Shown: positions 23,269 through 36,206, numbered from the stretch's first letter. The stretch is DNA of 64,000 nucleotides from Blumeriella jaapii (GCA_009599575.1 VWND01000073.1:434001-498000); one strand, 5' to 3'. Notes: generated from the letters alone by a model not told the origin. Numbers and translations: made by a program.

Positions 23269-23573
23269 AGTAAAGGCCATGTCACTTTTTCGACTCGAGG
23301 TTGGACGGCAAGTTTGGACATGTGGGATGCGTTGGAGGCAGGAATGCCTGGATCTGTGGATCATTTGTCAACCGGGGATTGACGAACAACAACAAGCCCC
23401 AAACTGTGAGCGGATAGCATGCCGTGCCGTTTTATCTCACGGCTAAATCTTTCTTTTGCCAACCGAGGATTTCCTACCTCTCCTACGACTACCATACATG
23501 TAATGCAGTCTGAACATACTATCGTGACACTATTCTACATTTGGGATTGAGGGCACGCGCACCCAGGGTACAG

Positions 23574-26305
23574 CTAGTCCTCTGCCTTCTTCTCTTCCTC
23601 TGCCAACACCCGCTCTTCATATGCCGCCTTCAGATGTGGGCCCGACTCCACGAAGCCCAGATCGCGCGCCAGCTTCCAGAACTGCCAGCTGTACTGACGA
23701 TCCAAGCCGTGGCTCTCCATCGGGACCGGCCCGCCGTTGTCCATGACGGCGTCGTCTACCAATCGCTTGGCGAATTCCATTTCTTGGTTCGCGACCAGGG
23801 CTGACAGGAGCGCTTTCAAGCTGCGCCAGCCAGCCTTCTCCCGGCCGTTCTGTACCCTCTCGAGGATTCTCAGAGCCGGTCCGGTCTCGCCTGCGACGGC
23901 ATACCCCTCGATCGCCCGGTCCCAGAAGATTGCATCGGTGCCACCCAGCACCGAAGTCGCCATGTCAATGATTGATCTGACAGCCGCGAGATTTGGAGAG
24001 GGTTGTGCGAAGTGCCATTCCAGAAGCATGGTGAAAATCTGAGCATTAGGTTCCACGTTTTCCTTGGTCATGTAAGCCATGACGGCGTTGACAATGGCCA
24101 TGTCGCTTGCGCCATTGCCTTCCTCGTTTCCGAAAAGTAGATGTTGAATGATTTTCCGTACGTCGGCCGGTCCGGTACAATGCCTGCGGAAAGCATCTCG
24201 TCAAAAATGCTCTTGATGATCTCGAGTGTCTCTTCTGGACTGAGGCCTCGTAAGTCTCTCAGTGCCTCGTCGATGATTGCGGTGAAAGTGTAGGCGTTGG
24301 CTTCGATGCCAGCCTGCTTCATACGCTTCAAAAGTAGCATAGACTCTTTTGTATGACCACCAGTGATTAGTGGCCGCAGAAGGGCGTTGTAAGTTACAAC
24401 ATTCGGCACAATACCAAACTTGCCACCCCATGCAAGAACCTTGTACGCAGCAGCTGCCATTTGCTTCTTCAACAGATTATCAACCGCACAATTGATGGCG
24501 TTGATACCGGGTTTCGCCGGACCGTCGACGTCCGTGACCAACTGCAATTGAGAAAGAGGCATCGTTGGGTATTTCAGTCTCGCTGCTTTCGTCCACAGGC
24601 GACCCATTTCATCCAATGCTGCAATTGCTGTGTCGACTTGTTGGCACGCAATCAGAGCACTGATTCTTGCTGTCCAGAGAAACTCGTTTGGCACGAATCC
24701 CGTCGCGATCATCTGGTACCAGATCTGTTCTACAGCTTTCCCATCTCGCGCTGCTTTGCAGCCTTCAAGCATTGCATTCCAGGTATGTTCATTCGGAGCG
24801 ATGCCATTTTCGATCATGTGGTTCCAAACATCGATGGCGCGGTTGGGTTGACGAAGTGACATGAAAATGAGGATGAAGTGATTGGCCAACCTGGGCGTAA
24901 AGACACCAGTGGCTCTCTCAAGACTTTTTTGCGAATCAGGTTCAACTGGCCACTTGACTACGTCCGACCAAAGGTCATCCACATAACGGGTATCCCTCGA
25001 CTTCAGAGCGTGGAAGAGTCGTCGTCTGATAAGGCTGATTTTCGTCTGTGGCACGGAAAGGCTTCTAGTTGAATCTAGATTCCGCAGGTCAGACAAGCGG
25101 TTTTTGGTGATCTTGCCATCAGTAGCGTTGGCCAACACCGTCATCTCCGAAGCTCTTTCCTTTATTGATGGCCAATTCTCATCAACGTAGTCTGCAATTA
25201 GCAAGTTTGCTTTTGGTGCCATCTTGCAGTACTGTTTTACATCAAGTTCAGGGTGGTCAACGGCCACGCTAAATCGTATCAGAAGGGGAGAAATGTCGAT
25301 GGGGAGCATTTCTCGCGTCGAACTTTTCGAAAGAAGCCCAAAAGAAGCGAGAGCTAGGAGCGGGAGGAGCGTGAAATTTCTTGTCCCTGGAAATGCTATC
25401 ACAAGACTCGCAAAGGGCCGGTTGGGATCGAATCTTCTGCCTCCCTTCACGGCGAGCGGAGGTAAAGTTGACCAATAGACGGCAGCTGATTCCATAGCAG
25501 GGAACTTATCAAACTGGTAGAAGTCCCGACACACAACGTGCCACGCACCCAGGAGATCCTTGAGGAGTCGCACCTCAGTTCCCGGATCCTTCAATTGCTG
25601 CTTTTCTGATGTCAGAAGGGCTTGCAGAATGATAGACACCAAGTTCCCCCATTCAGGCGCACGAAGTTGTCCTCGCTGGAAGTAAACTCTCGAAAGTTCT
25701 GTGACACTCGGGAGAGACTCGGACAACGGATTTTCCCTCTTAGCCCTAATGAGCTTTGATAGCAAGCTAGACGCTACCGCATGTAGAAACGCGGGCGACC
25801 GCTCTATTTTCGTACCAGTAATCCTAAGATTCTGCGCCTTTAAGGCCTCCGGCCCGAAATGTTCGAGAAAGAACGCCCAGGTATCCTGCAACGGCTGAGG
25901 GCTGGCAACCATATCCTTCAGAACCTGGGCGTTCTTGTAGATCCGCAACTTCTTTGACTCGTATTCCGACATCATGAATTCCTCATCGGGGGCAGACTGC
26001 GAACGGATGGTTTGCTCAAACAGCGATTCGAGGACATCTCCAGGAGTCGCGTTTTTCGGTCGTATCAATGGCGTCTTCCCACGAGGCACACTCTCATCTA
26101 CGGCTGCGGTTGCGGTTGCGGTTGCGGGTCCAGGCTCTGCCTTGAAGGATTCTCCCCGTGGTGTTGTGTCTTTACTGGTGGGGGGCTTGTTGCTGCTGAG
26201 CGAGATGAACGTAGCTCGAGGCCGCCACTGCACCGCATTCGGTGGGCGCAGCTGGCTGAGTCGGCGACGACATGTCATGCAGATATGAGGAGTGGTCATT
26301 CCCAT
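23574..26305 (-). CDS. Mitochondrial PPR-like (pentatricopeptide) protein, one frame break
   Basis: Single exon from ATG at 26303-26305 to the stop at 23574; about 910 aa once one base is allowed for. The first 60 residues are Arg/Ser/Pro-rich, as in a mitochondrial presequence. From about residue 500 helical repeats carry the PPR pattern: AIDVWNHMIENGIAPNEHTW, then VEQIWYQMIATGFVPNEFLW, VVTYNALLRPLITGGHT, ANAYTFTAIIDEAL and VEPNAQIFTMLLEW. Family knowledge: fungal PPR proteins bind mitochondrial transcripts and act in their processing or translation. The frame changes by -1 at the A run (24152-24155, read on the minus strand): TYGK of one frame continues as IIQHLLFGNEE of the other. One missing A restores a continuous reading frame, so an assembly indel is the likeliest cause. 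RNA target unknown. Confidence 0.8.
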
Positions 26306-27326
26306 GCGTGGGTTCGTGGGTTCTGTTATCGTCGAGTGCTGTCGTAGATTGCGGTGACTTGAGATTCAGATTCAAAAAAACATTGGAGAGCTGACCCCGA
26401 CACGCTAGCAGAAGCCGAAGATTTCCCGTAAGACCCTCGCCCGAAGTCCAAGGGAGCTCATAGGATACACGAACGAGGAATGTGAAGGGACCTTCGATGG
26501 CTTTTCTAGATAGCAAAGCCATGGCTACCGTATCGGATCCTCTCGACTACTGCAAAACGTGCATGCGTTCGAATTGGGTGGTGGTAGCAACACAGGGTCA
26601 CACGGCATTAAGTCAAGAAACCTCCTCAATCTCACCAGTGTCGCACTTCAATAGGACAGACATTGTCCTGTGCGTGTGTGAAGAGAATCGAAAAGGGCTC
26701 CATTCAAAATGCTCGCACTGGCTTTAACATGCCTGGCGTTAAACACACGGGCTCATCATGATGATTCATCTCGTCGTCACACCCGTACTACCTCCTCGCA
26801 TCTCCTTCTACCTCCTGCCCCTTGCTCACGCCCCCTCTCGCTCTCAGCAGACAACTCCATTTATCCACACCCCCATAGCTCCCTGCCCCCTCCAAAGTAG
26901 AGAAAGAGCGAGCATTTCGTAAAGTACAACAACGAACGAGTGACCCAATGCAAGAAAAGCGACAAACGACCGACTTGATGGACCCTCGCAAACCAGCATG
27001 CATGCCTCATACCCAACGCACGCTTGAAAGAACAAAACTTTCTAGGGAGTGTCCGAAATTAATTAGAAAACGAGTCTTGACCCCAAGCCATGCTAAGCAG
27101 TGCCGCACCCATCGCGCCCGTCGTATCGTTATGCATTGGTTCGTTCGTGAAATAATGAAAGAGCTTCTCGGATGAGAAGTAGGGAAGCACATCGTTACTG
27201 TGTCATGGTTTTTCGTGTTGTAAGCGTGTACAAGAATTGCAGGTTTCGTCAGAGGCGAAAACATCCTTCAACAAGAATCGAATCGCATTTGAAGGGCGAT
27301 GAATGGGATGGAAAACATCGGGCAGG
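26306..27326. other. Intergenic region between PPR and J-domain genes
   Basis: About 1.0 kb holding the PPR promoter and the 3' flank of the J-domain gene, both on the minus strand. No gene, repeat or RNA was recognised. Confidence 0.45.
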
Positions 27327-29279
27327 CTAGGTGTAGACAGCTGGTCGAGAGTGGTACGTCGGCTGATATCCTCTCTCCCGTACCTCGCTGCCTCTCCGCG
27401 TACCATCATATACAGCTGCTGTGGCAGGTGAGTATATGACGTTCTCAGGGGCATATGACTTTGCGAACGAGACGTTCTCGTACGCGGCCCCTGACGCACC
27501 TCTTGAAGTGGCTCTGTAGGCATTGCTTCCCTCCCGGTTTAGCTTGGGGCGATGTGCAGTGGTGAGGATAACGGGCTCTGGGGCTTCGGGAACAGAGGCA
27601 TAGTTCGGGCTGGAGTAGACCCGGCTTGATGCGCGTGGGCGTTCGCTGCTGGCAGGATTGCGAGATATGGGAGGTCTAGTCGCGCTTGGAGTGTTTCTCG
27701 GCGGTTCGCTTTGATCGTGAACATAACTCGTGTCAATGTGTCGCAAGTCCGAACGATGGGCTCGAGTCGGAACAGGGTTCGCGCGACCATTCTCAACAAT
27801 GTACCGTGTTGGCTCCCTGGTAGGCTCCGCTGGTCGGCGCGGTGGGGGGCTGTGAGGGCGCTGCTGAGCATGGTAATGAGTAGAATCGGATTCCGATCCC
27901 GAGGTGTACTCGTGCCTCATTTTGCCAACGCCGCTGCTCCGTTCCCTGCTGCGGTCGCTGGTAGGGAAGGCTTGCGCTCGTGGAGGAGGGGCTGCCGAGG
28001 GTTCCGGTCGAGAATAGTCCGGGACCTTTGGTCGAAGAGGCACGGGCACTTCCCGCGCGAAATTCGGAGGTGCTGAGGAGTACGACTGAAGTGAAGGCTT
28101 TCTCGGGGCGGACGTAGGCGAAGGTGGCTCGACGATGACAGGATCACTGGTCTGGGCTGCAGCCGGTGATCTCCTTCGACTACTAGAAGATTTCGCTGGA
28201 GTATCCGACGCTCTCCTGGTGGCTTCTTTTCGACTGGCCGACGATCGTTTGGGCATCTCCTCGTCGCTGTAATGTTGTTGGGGAGCTGCATAACGAACGT
28301 TGTAAGTGGTGGGCGAGGAATTGGCGGAGAACGTCTCGGCCCTTCGCATTCCAGGATGCTTTGGGGACTCGGCTTCCACGACCTTCCGGCGAGCAGCTTG
28401 CATGTACGCACCAGCGAAATCCTTGTGCCCATTCCATTTGTCGGTCATGGGTGCCTCCTTAGGTTTACTGTTGGCGCGTTGTTGTTCTTGGGCACGACGC
28501 GCTTGAGCAGCCACAGCGGCCTCGGCCTCACGCTTTCGGATCTCCTCTTCAATCCTCTGCCTCTGCTTCGCCGAAGCTGCACGCGATGCACGGTAGGCCT
28601 CGTCGCTTGTCGAGTCATCCTCGACATAGGACTGTTGTCGGGAGCGAGGTTTGTCGTCGGCGCCTCTCTTCCTCTCCTTCTCTTTACTCTTCTTCTTCTC
28701 GCTGGCTCTCTTGGCTTCCCGATCTCTCTCCTTTTGTCTTACTCTATCCTCCTCGGCTTTCCGCGTAGCTGCTTCCCAAGCTTCACGCTTTCGCATCTCC
28801 TCTTCCCTGGCCGCGGCACGTCTCCGTTCCGATGACGACTCATCGCTCGCAGACTTGCGAGGCATGTGTCGCGATGACTCTCGATACACCTCTTCGTTGG
28901 ATTTGGGTGTATTGGGGTACGAGTAAACCTTGGGGCTCGGCCGGGCGTACGAGCTCGCTCTAGGCTCGGCCGTCTTGACTTCGTACTCGAATGGGTTGCT
29001 CCTCGGCGTCGGGTTGCCACGTCCCATCTCCTTCCGCAAGGCGAACAGCTTGACTTGCTCATCGTATTGCGTCCTCTTGTGGTCGTCGCTCAACAGCTCG
29101 TAGGCTTGCTGAACCTTCTGGAACTCATCTTGCTTGACGGCCTTCAGCGCAGCATCCTGCACCTTGTCTGGGTGGCATTTGAGCACGAGTTTTCGATGAG
29201 CACTTCGAATCTCTGGTAGTTTGGCGTCCTTCGTCACTCCCAGCAGCTTGTATGGATCGGGAGGCAGGGTCGAGGTCAT
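27327..29279 (-). CDS. J-domain (DnaJ/Hsp40) protein with long charged disordered tail
   Basis: Intronless, 650 aa from the ATG at 29279. The reading frame stays open upstream, but 29279 begins MTSTLPPDPYKLLGV, the natural start of a J domain. Residues about 8-75 are the J domain, with HPD at 36-38 (LKCHPDKVQD) and QAYELLSDDHKRTQYD; this would stimulate an Hsp70 partner. Residues about 140-300 are a highly charged Arg/Lys/Glu region (REEEMRKREAWEAATRKAEE), probably one long helix. The rest is Ser/Pro/Arg-rich and disordered. There is no Cys-rich or C-terminal substrate domain, so it is a class C (type III) J protein. Location and client are unknown; the basic Ser/Arg character would fit a nuclear or RNA-linked role, which is inference. 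Confidence 0.85.
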   Translation of the reverse strand: MTSTLPPDPYKLLGVTKDAKLPEIRSAHRKLVLKCHPDKVQDAALKAVKQDEFQKVQQAYELLSDDHKRTQYDEQVKLFALRKEMGRGNPTPRSNPFEYEVKTAEPRASSYARPSPKVYSYPNTPKSNEEVYRESSRHMPRKSASDESSSERRRAAAREEEMRKREAWEAATRKAEEDRVRQKERDREAKRASEKKKSKEKERKRGADDKPRSRQQSYVEDDSTSDEAYRASRAASAKQRQRIEEEIRKREAEAAVAAQARRAQEQQRANSKPKEAPMTDKWNGHKDFAGAYMQAARRKVVEAESPKHPGMRRAETFSANSSPTTYNVRYAAPQQHYSDEEMPKRSSASRKEATRRASDTPAKSSSSRRRSPAAAQTSDPVIVEPPSPTSAPRKPSLQSYSSAPPNFAREVPVPLRPKVPDYSRPEPSAAPPPRAQAFPTSDRSRERSSGVGKMRHEYTSGSESDSTHYHAQQRPHSPPPRRPAEPTREPTRYIVENGRANPVPTRAHRSDLRHIDTSYVHDQSEPPRNTPSATRPPISRNPASSERPRASSRVYSSPNYASVPEAPEPVILTTAHRPKLNREGSNAYRATSRGASGAAYENVSFAKSYAPENVIYSPATAAVYDGTRRGSEVRERGYQPTYHSRPAVYT

Positions 29280-30367
29280 GATGTTGGGGGTAGAGCTGGC
29301 CAACCGACAAGGGCACGCAAGGTCGAGTGAGGGAGGGTGTCCAAACAAAGAGTGGTCTGTATGGTAATGTGATGCGAGTCGTAAAGAATGCTCGAAGGGG
29401 CGAGCACAGGAGTCTATTGCATGACTACTGTCGAGGGTTTTTGTGGTGGCAATGATATGTGGGGAGTGAACGATGCACACAGCAGAGAGTGTGTATTAGG
29501 TATGGTATCTGGTAGTGGTGGTGGTGGTGGTGGTATTGTTGGTGGTGGTGTTGTTGTTGTTGTGGCAGAGAATTGGTTGCAGCAGCCAAAGGGTGGAAGT
29601 GATGATGAGGGCGAGGATGTTTAAGGACCAGGTGGATCCCTTTTTTCGATGGGCGGAGGCCGGTGACCGATGCTGGCAAAGCGGTCGCCGTAGTCACGAA
29701 TGTGTGTACGTACCTTACCGTAAAGTGCGGTCACGTCCTGTAAAACCGCCGTAGAGCGTCGCTGTCAGAACCGGACAGAACAGACGAACGTGGGGCACGG
29801 GATGACGAATGACGACGGATGATTGATGGCGGTGCTGAGATGAGCTGTGCCGGTGTGCATGGAGCAAGACTCCGGGGTGGGAGGATGATTCCTCTGATTG
29901 ATTGGTCCGTCAGGTCATGATGAATTCTTATGAAAACGAGGTTGGGCCGGTGACGATTATGCATTCCATGTTCCATACACATACTGTACAGTACTGTACT
30001 CGATGTACATGCATAATATAGGTACATAATGTGCAGCATGTATTTACATAGCACAGTGTGCATCTACATAGCACAGTGTGTATATACATAGTACAGTCCG
30101 ATGCTGTGCTGTCCGTACATACAGTACTCACTCCTATTTCTGGCCACCGCCCGCAGTGCAGTGGCCATTTCAGAAGGGAAACGATAGAACGCAGCACGAC
30201 GATACGACGACGCGACCGCAGCTGAAGCGTGTCGTCCAAACAAGCAGACGAGGCGGTGAGATGCCTGAGCACCGCATCGGCGAGAATGAGGCATTTCCGT
30301 TCACACGGCATGCAAGAGGTATTAATGAACCGCCATGCCCGCCTCAAGGTCTTGGGCCCTGGACCTG

Positions 30368-30398
30368 GTGGATGGATGGATGGATGGATGGATGGATG
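30368..30398. repeat. (GGAT)n microsatellite
   Basis: Uninterrupted GGAT/TGGA tetranucleotide, about 7 units, in the gene-poor region. Confidence 0.9.
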
Positions 30399-32082
30399 AG
30401 CACCTCTTCCTCTTCATCACCAGCCAAGCCACCCGAGATGAGGTCTGGACGTTGCTGGTTTGGCAACAGTCTGCCTGACCAGACCACGACCTCTCAACCG
30501 CCGCCGCCCCCGACTGGCGTGAAAGGAGAACGGCGAGAGTGGAGGCCCGATTCTGAGACGTGGTCCCAAACAACAACGCAAACAAACACAGCACCGGTGC
30601 ACCAGTATCAGCTACGTACAGTACAGAGTACGCGTAGGTGCTGTAGTCTGGGGTCCCAGCGGACGATCAAGAGAGTGGGTATCAAGTGGTCGCTTGGGTG
30701 GTGATACTGCACCGCGTGTATGGCTTGGATTCAGAATGGATAAACGGTCCGTCCCAAGTATTGTCCGTTTCGGCGATGATCCAGACCTGGCCCTCGGATC
30801 GAGGGCTTCAAAACGACTGAGCACAGCTCACAACGCATCCATTCTATCCAGATCTGGGGCCGCCCGCCCCCAACATCCATCCCAAGCGCTGAGCGGTTCG
30901 CAAGCTACTGGGCCAGCATTCGCTCTCGGAGCATGGTCGTCGGTCCAGTGACAGGTTTGCATGGCCATACCAGCCGATCAGAGAGATCACACTCGTCCAC
31001 CCACACGCCCGGCCTGCTCTCGGTCGGGAATGGCAAGCACCATACACTGTAAGTAGCGAAATGTGCAGCAGTCGGGGTCGAGGTGAAGTATTGGTCATGC
31101 TTGCAAGGCCACTCGGGACACGGCGAGGGCCGCAGAAGGTTCTTGGATGCATGAGACCGTCAGGTCTTGGAATAGGGTCAAGATGTGGCCCAATCGAGGA
31201 CGCTTGGCGTCCCCTGTGCCGTTGTTGATGCCACGCCCACCCGTCACCCGGCCGGTCCGCCTATCTTCTTCTGTGCCTTCGGTGCCTTCTGTGCCATCTG
31301 GGCTGCGAGATTCCAGTCCAGCGTCCATCATGCCGAGGTCTGTCTGTGTCTCTGGGCTGCCCTGCTTAACCGCTCGTGAAACGCGGCTCTCCGTGGCGCG
31401 CATGGTTGTAAACCAAGAGCGAGGGTTCGCGGCGATGGCCGTATGACGAACGCTGGACCAAGTCATGGCAAGCCGGCCGGACTGTACTGTATTGTACATG
31501 TACATACTCTACCGTACCGTACCGTATGTCAATCTGTACACAGTAATCCCATGTACCTGGGCTCGCTCCCTCGACTGAGCTTGACTTGATGCGCGCGCAT
31601 CTCGTGTTTGGCGGTGAAAGTGTGCAGTGAAAGTGTCCAGGTCTCCCCTCGACCCCTCCTCACGCGCACGCCCAGCATTGTCTGTCGTTGGCTGGGCGGG
31701 GCTGGGCGGGGCGGGGGCGGGGGCGGGGGCTGGCTTTCTTCTCTGTGCTGGATTTGCAGTTTGGGGGATCAGCCGCAGATGATTGCGCATGCCACGGCTC
31801 GCTCGCTCGCGGTTTCGTATCAGTTAGTGAAGAGTAGAAACATCTGTGTACTGTGCTGTACCTATGACTGCCGAAAGCTGCTTTGCCGAGGAGGTATCAA
31901 TGGTGGTGCGATGTACAGTGGCGTACAGAAACGTATGTATGTGCAAAACAGTGCTGTAGAGTATCTGTAGAGTATCTGTAATGTACAGTATTTCTGTACA
32001 GTGCTGACGCTACTCGTACCCGAGGGTCTTAGTAAGCAGCGGTCCCGTGACTCACATCATACTCGGGCCAAGCATGCACCTA

Positions 32083-32250
32083 CAGTACAGTACATACACA
32101 CAACATACACACATACATACATACATACAGTACGTACTGTACGAACACTGTACTGTACGTACAGTATGTGCAGTATGTGTATGTACTGTACATGCTGTAT
32201 CTGTACACTACATATTGTACACAGTACAGTATCTAGTACAGTATCTGTGT
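32083..32250. repeat. (TACA)/(TACAG) microsatellite cluster
   Basis: ACAT/TACA tetranucleotide followed by repeated CTGTAC/GTACAG units in both orientations over about 170 bp. Pieces in opposite orientation could pair into hairpins. Confidence 0.75.
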
Positions 32251-32302
32251 ACTCTACGCAAAGAGCTTCAGCTTCAAACCACCGTCCAAACCACCGTCCA
32301 AA

Positions 32303-32375
32303 CCCCCGACCCCGACCCCGACCCCGACTCCGACCCCGACCCCGACCCTGACCCCAACCTCGACCCCAACCCCCA
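32303..32375. repeat. (GACCCC)n hexanucleotide repeat
   Basis: About 12 imperfect copies of GACCCC with occasional GACTCC/AACCCC variants. C-rich on the + strand, so the - strand is G-rich and could form G-quadruplexes. Confidence 0.85.
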
Positions 32376-33512
32376 GCTTCGGCACGCGCGCATATCCACA
32401 CCGTTCTCCATCTCTCGACGGCTATTGATCCTCTCGCTTTTCTCTCGACTTACTTCTACTGTATGTACTGTACAGTACTGTGTCATCCTCGCTATCCGTC
32501 CGATCCATCACCCCATTCTTCCATTGATCGATTGGCTGACGTGGCCCGAATCGAACCCACTCACGATTCTGACGTACAGTACGGTACGGTACGGTACGTC
32601 GAAGGGTGCTGTACGTATATCCAGTACTGTACGGGGCGATGGCGATGCAAAGGCCTCGGTCTCGGGCTCCATCTCGGCCTTCTCAGCTTCTTCGCAATGT
32701 CAACAAAACAGTCGAGCTGAGCTGAGCCGAGCCGATCTGATCTGGGTCCGATGCATCATGTCACCGTCCCGTACAGTACAGTACAACAACGAGAAAACAA
32801 ATTCACAAACCAACAAACACACCAACACACCAACACACCAAACGACGGCGGTCAGCCCACCCCACAGGATCCCTCCTCTTCCGGCTTTCGGGTTTCAAAC
32901 TCAAAATAGGTCGATGGCCTGGAGTACATACAGTCCTGTACTGTACCGCACCCCGTACCAAGTAGATCTCACGGGCGAGCGTCTGTCTCACGATTGCTTG
33001 CCTATGTTTGTACAGTGCGGTACCACACCTTCCGGTTCTGCAATCTGCCATCCGCATCTCAGCCGTCCCTCCCTCGCGCCGCCCACGATGCACGATGTCG
33101 ATCGGTCGACGCATGGATGGGAAGGGATGAGATCCCTCGGAACCGAGTGGTCAGCCAGCCCGCGTGTGCTTCCCGTGTGTGAGGGTGAGGGTGAGGGTGA
33201 GAGTGCGTGTGCGGGGTCGTCGCTCTCCGGTTTCAGGTTTCAGGGTGGTGCGTCTTGGGATTTGTGTTGGGTTGGGGTTGGGGGTCGTTCTGACAGTACA
33301 GAACTGTACCGTACGGAGGAACTCATTTCCACTGGCACGACCGAGTAAGCACTGTACAGAAAACACTGTCGCTGCCAAAGTATAAGTTCATGAGTCGTCG
33401 TCGAGTCGAGGTCAAGGGGTGACTTGGTAGAGCTGCGCTGCCGCACCTGGACCTGGACGTGGGGGCGAGGCGAGGGCGAGAGCGAGGGAAGTATCAAATA
33501 CATAATATCAAA

Positions 33513-33580
33513 GGAGGGGAGGGGAGGGGAGGGGAGGGGAGGGGAGGGGAGGGGAGGAGGAGGAGAGGAGAGGAGAGGAG
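33513..33580. repeat. (GGGGA)n purine tract
   Basis: About nine GGGGA pentamers followed by GGA and GGAGA units, all purine on the + strand. Able in principle to form G-quadruplex or triplex structures. Confidence 0.9.
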
Positions 33581-34150
33581 AAGTGAAGCGAAGCAAAGCA
33601 AAGCAAAAAGCAAAGGAGCACTACACTACCTACAGTACAGTACATACATACAGTACAGTATGTACTGTACTGTACCACTCCGTACAGCATGTTTGTTTTG
33701 GTTGAAGCCGTGCCGTGCCGCACGTGTAGCCGAGCGGCTTCCTCTTCTCCACTCCACTCCACTCCACTCCGCTCCACTCTGCACCAATTCATCTGCACCA
33801 TCCATTCATTCTCCCCTTCCCGCTGCTCCGTCCGTCCGCACCACCGTACAGTACACACCCGCTCGACCCGGACCGAACGCCACAGGGCAACGAGCGCACC
33901 CGGCCGACTGTACTGTAGGTACTGTAGGTACTTGACGACCCGGGTTTTGCGGCTGTTTCGGCTTCACATCCCTCCCACCGGCCTTGATCCGCTCACACCC
34001 ACCCCCGGCGGCTGGCTCGTCCGAACCTGGATGCGTGGAGTGGAGTGGAGTGGATTTGATTGTATTGTACTGTACTGTATTGTACTGTGTAAACTGTACT
34101 GTACTGTGAATAAACAACGACGACGACCACTGCCGCAAGCAGCGAACCTG

Positions 34151-34184
34151 TTGTACTGTACTGTACTGTACTGTACTGTATATA
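34151..34184. repeat. (TACTG)n pentanucleotide repeat
   Basis: Six or so TACTG units. This is the cleanest example of the pentamer scattered through intergenic parts of the window, in one orientation as TACAG and in the other as CTGTA. Confidence 0.85.
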
Positions 34185-34917
34185 CATGCTGGATTGTACG
34201 GTATGACTCGCTCCCATTTGGATGTACATACAGCACGGCACGGTATGATACGCCACGGTACGGTATTCCTAGCGCGCCTCACACCCTCCTCTCCCCTCTC
34301 TCTCTCTTCACGCACAGTCAGTCAGTCAGTCTCCAAGTGAGCCCGCAGTGGTACCCAACCAGCCGCGAGCCCCCAACGCCCCTCCGTGTGTGTACAGTAC
34401 AGTACAGCGAAGACCATCCGCGACCCGGGTTCTATTCATAGTAGCCATCAAACCCAATCTCGTGTTCGAGGGAGGGAAACGGTCCATACATACATACATA
34501 AACACCTTCTTACATACATAGGTACATACTGTACTTGCGGTACGGGCCCGTCACGGCCATGTCACGTGCTCGCTCGCTCGCTCGCTATTCTCGACCCCTC
34601 CATAACAGAGGTAGGTAGGTAGGTACATAGGTAGGTCACATAGCTGGAACTGGAACTGGAACTGGAACGGGCTCCTGGATTGCAGTAGGTAGAGCGTGGG
34701 ACGTCTCAAATTGGTGCCATCCCATGTATTGTGCTGTGCTGTAGGTAGGTACTGTGCTGTAGGTGCTGTGGGTACGGTGTTGTGCTGTGGGTGCTGTGTT
34801 GTAATGTGCAACACGTCTCTCGGGTAGAGAGATCGGCGGCGCGGATACAGTGCGTAGCAAATACATACGTACGTAGGTACATACATAGGTACATACACAG
34901 TGCACACATACATACAT

Positions 34918-34948
34918 ACATACTATATACTATATACTATATACTATA
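34918..34948. repeat. (TACTATA)n heptamer repeat
   Basis: Four tandem 7-bp units of TACTATA, AT-rich, following a CATA run. Confidence 0.8.
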
Positions 34949-35006
34949 GACATCTTGGGGGGAACCGGTGCCCGCCATGACGTCTCGAGCAGCGGGTGTG
35001 CTGGTT

Positions 35007-35022
35007 GGGGGGGGGGGGGGGG
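35007..35022. repeat. G16 homopolymer
   Basis: Sixteen consecutive G residues. True length is uncertain because homopolymers are poorly measured by most sequencing chemistries. Confidence 0.85.
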
Positions 35023-35264
35023 AGGGGTGCTGGCGCTCGGGAGGGCGTGCTGGTGGTGAGTCGCTGAGGGACCGATGGAGGAGGGCATGGAGAAAGACAG
35101 GTGCTGTATGTAGTAGTAGCCAACCCGTCGGGTGCGAAGGGGACTCGACTTCTCGTCCCGGCCAAGGAGCAAGGTATCTCTCCCGGTATGGGTGGGTGTC
35201 TCGACAGTACAGTAGATGGTGGACCTCGAGAACCGGTGGAAGGGCTCCGTGTAGTACTTACTGT

Positions 35265-35318
35265 ATGTATGTATGTATGTATGTATGTATGTATGTATGT
35301 ATGTATGTATGTATGTAC
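35265..35318. repeat. (TGTA)n microsatellite
   Basis: About 13 TGTA units without interruption, followed by GTACAG. Confidence 0.9.
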
Positions 35319-35502
35319 AGGACCGTAGACGAGAGGTACAGTATAGTAGGATAAAGCTGTCGTACGGTGTGGTACGGTACGGTACTGTGCATGCATGCAT
35401 ACATGCATCGAGGTCGCTTGCCAAGGTAGGTAGGTACCTTCTTCTTCTTCTTCTTCTTCTCTTCTTTTTCTTCGGTTCCGCGGCTGCTAAAACACACGTG
35501 TG

Positions 35503-35757
35503 TGCTTTCTTTCTTTTTCCTTTTTTCTTTTTTTTTCTTTCTTTTTTCTTTTTCTTTCCTTTTTTTTTCTTTCTTTCCTTTTTTTTCTTTCTTTTTTTCT
35601 TCCTTTTTTCTTTCTTTCCTTTTTTTTCTTTCTTTCCTTTTTTTCTTTCTTTCCTTTTTTTCTTTCTTTCCTTTTTTTCTTTCTTTCCTTTTTTCTTTCT
35701 TTCCTTTTTTCTTTCTTTCCTTTTTTCTTTCTTTCCTTTTTTCTTTCTTTCCTTCTT
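35503..35757. repeat. Polypyrimidine tract of 17-18-bp CTTT/CCTTTTTT units
   Basis: About 255 bp of almost pure T and C on the + strand, built from TTTCTTTCTTTCC alternating with T runs of 4-8. Period is about 17-18 bp. Frames through it translate as poly-Phe/Leu/Ser or, on the other strand, poly-Lys/Glu, and are not genes. Confidence 0.9.
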
Positions 35758-36206
35758 ATCACTGGTTAGCAGTAGCAGCAGCACACGACATCAAGTCCCA
35801 CTCCACCCAACCACGAACACACCATCCACCATCCACCATCCACCATCCACCACCGAGCGACGCTGTGACGGGGACGGCGAAAGGTCGCCGCCATGCACAC
35901 CACATGCTGTCCCGGGTATCCGCACCCGATCATCGGATTTCGGTTGTTCGATAGGACGGGAAACCCTGAGAGCAAGTCAGTGCACATACCGGTGCCCATC
36001 CATGTGGGGGATCGGTGTGGAGGAGGGGAACAGAAAAGTAGGCGGGATCGTGGAGGGAGAACTCGTTCCCCCCCTCTCCCCCCTTTGCCTCGGGGAAAGA
36101 CGTCTGGAGTTGAGCGAGCAAGGAAGGAGACATCAGGAGGAGAGATCTTTTCTTTTGTTTTCTTTTATTTTATTATTTTTTTCTTCTCTGCCTCTCCTCT
36201 GCCTCC

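Noticed and set aside
21811..23364. 517-codon minus-strand frame
   Set aside because: Antisense shadow of the GC-rich MIS12 exon; Arg/Leu/Pro-rich with no motif, while the plus strand matches a known family.
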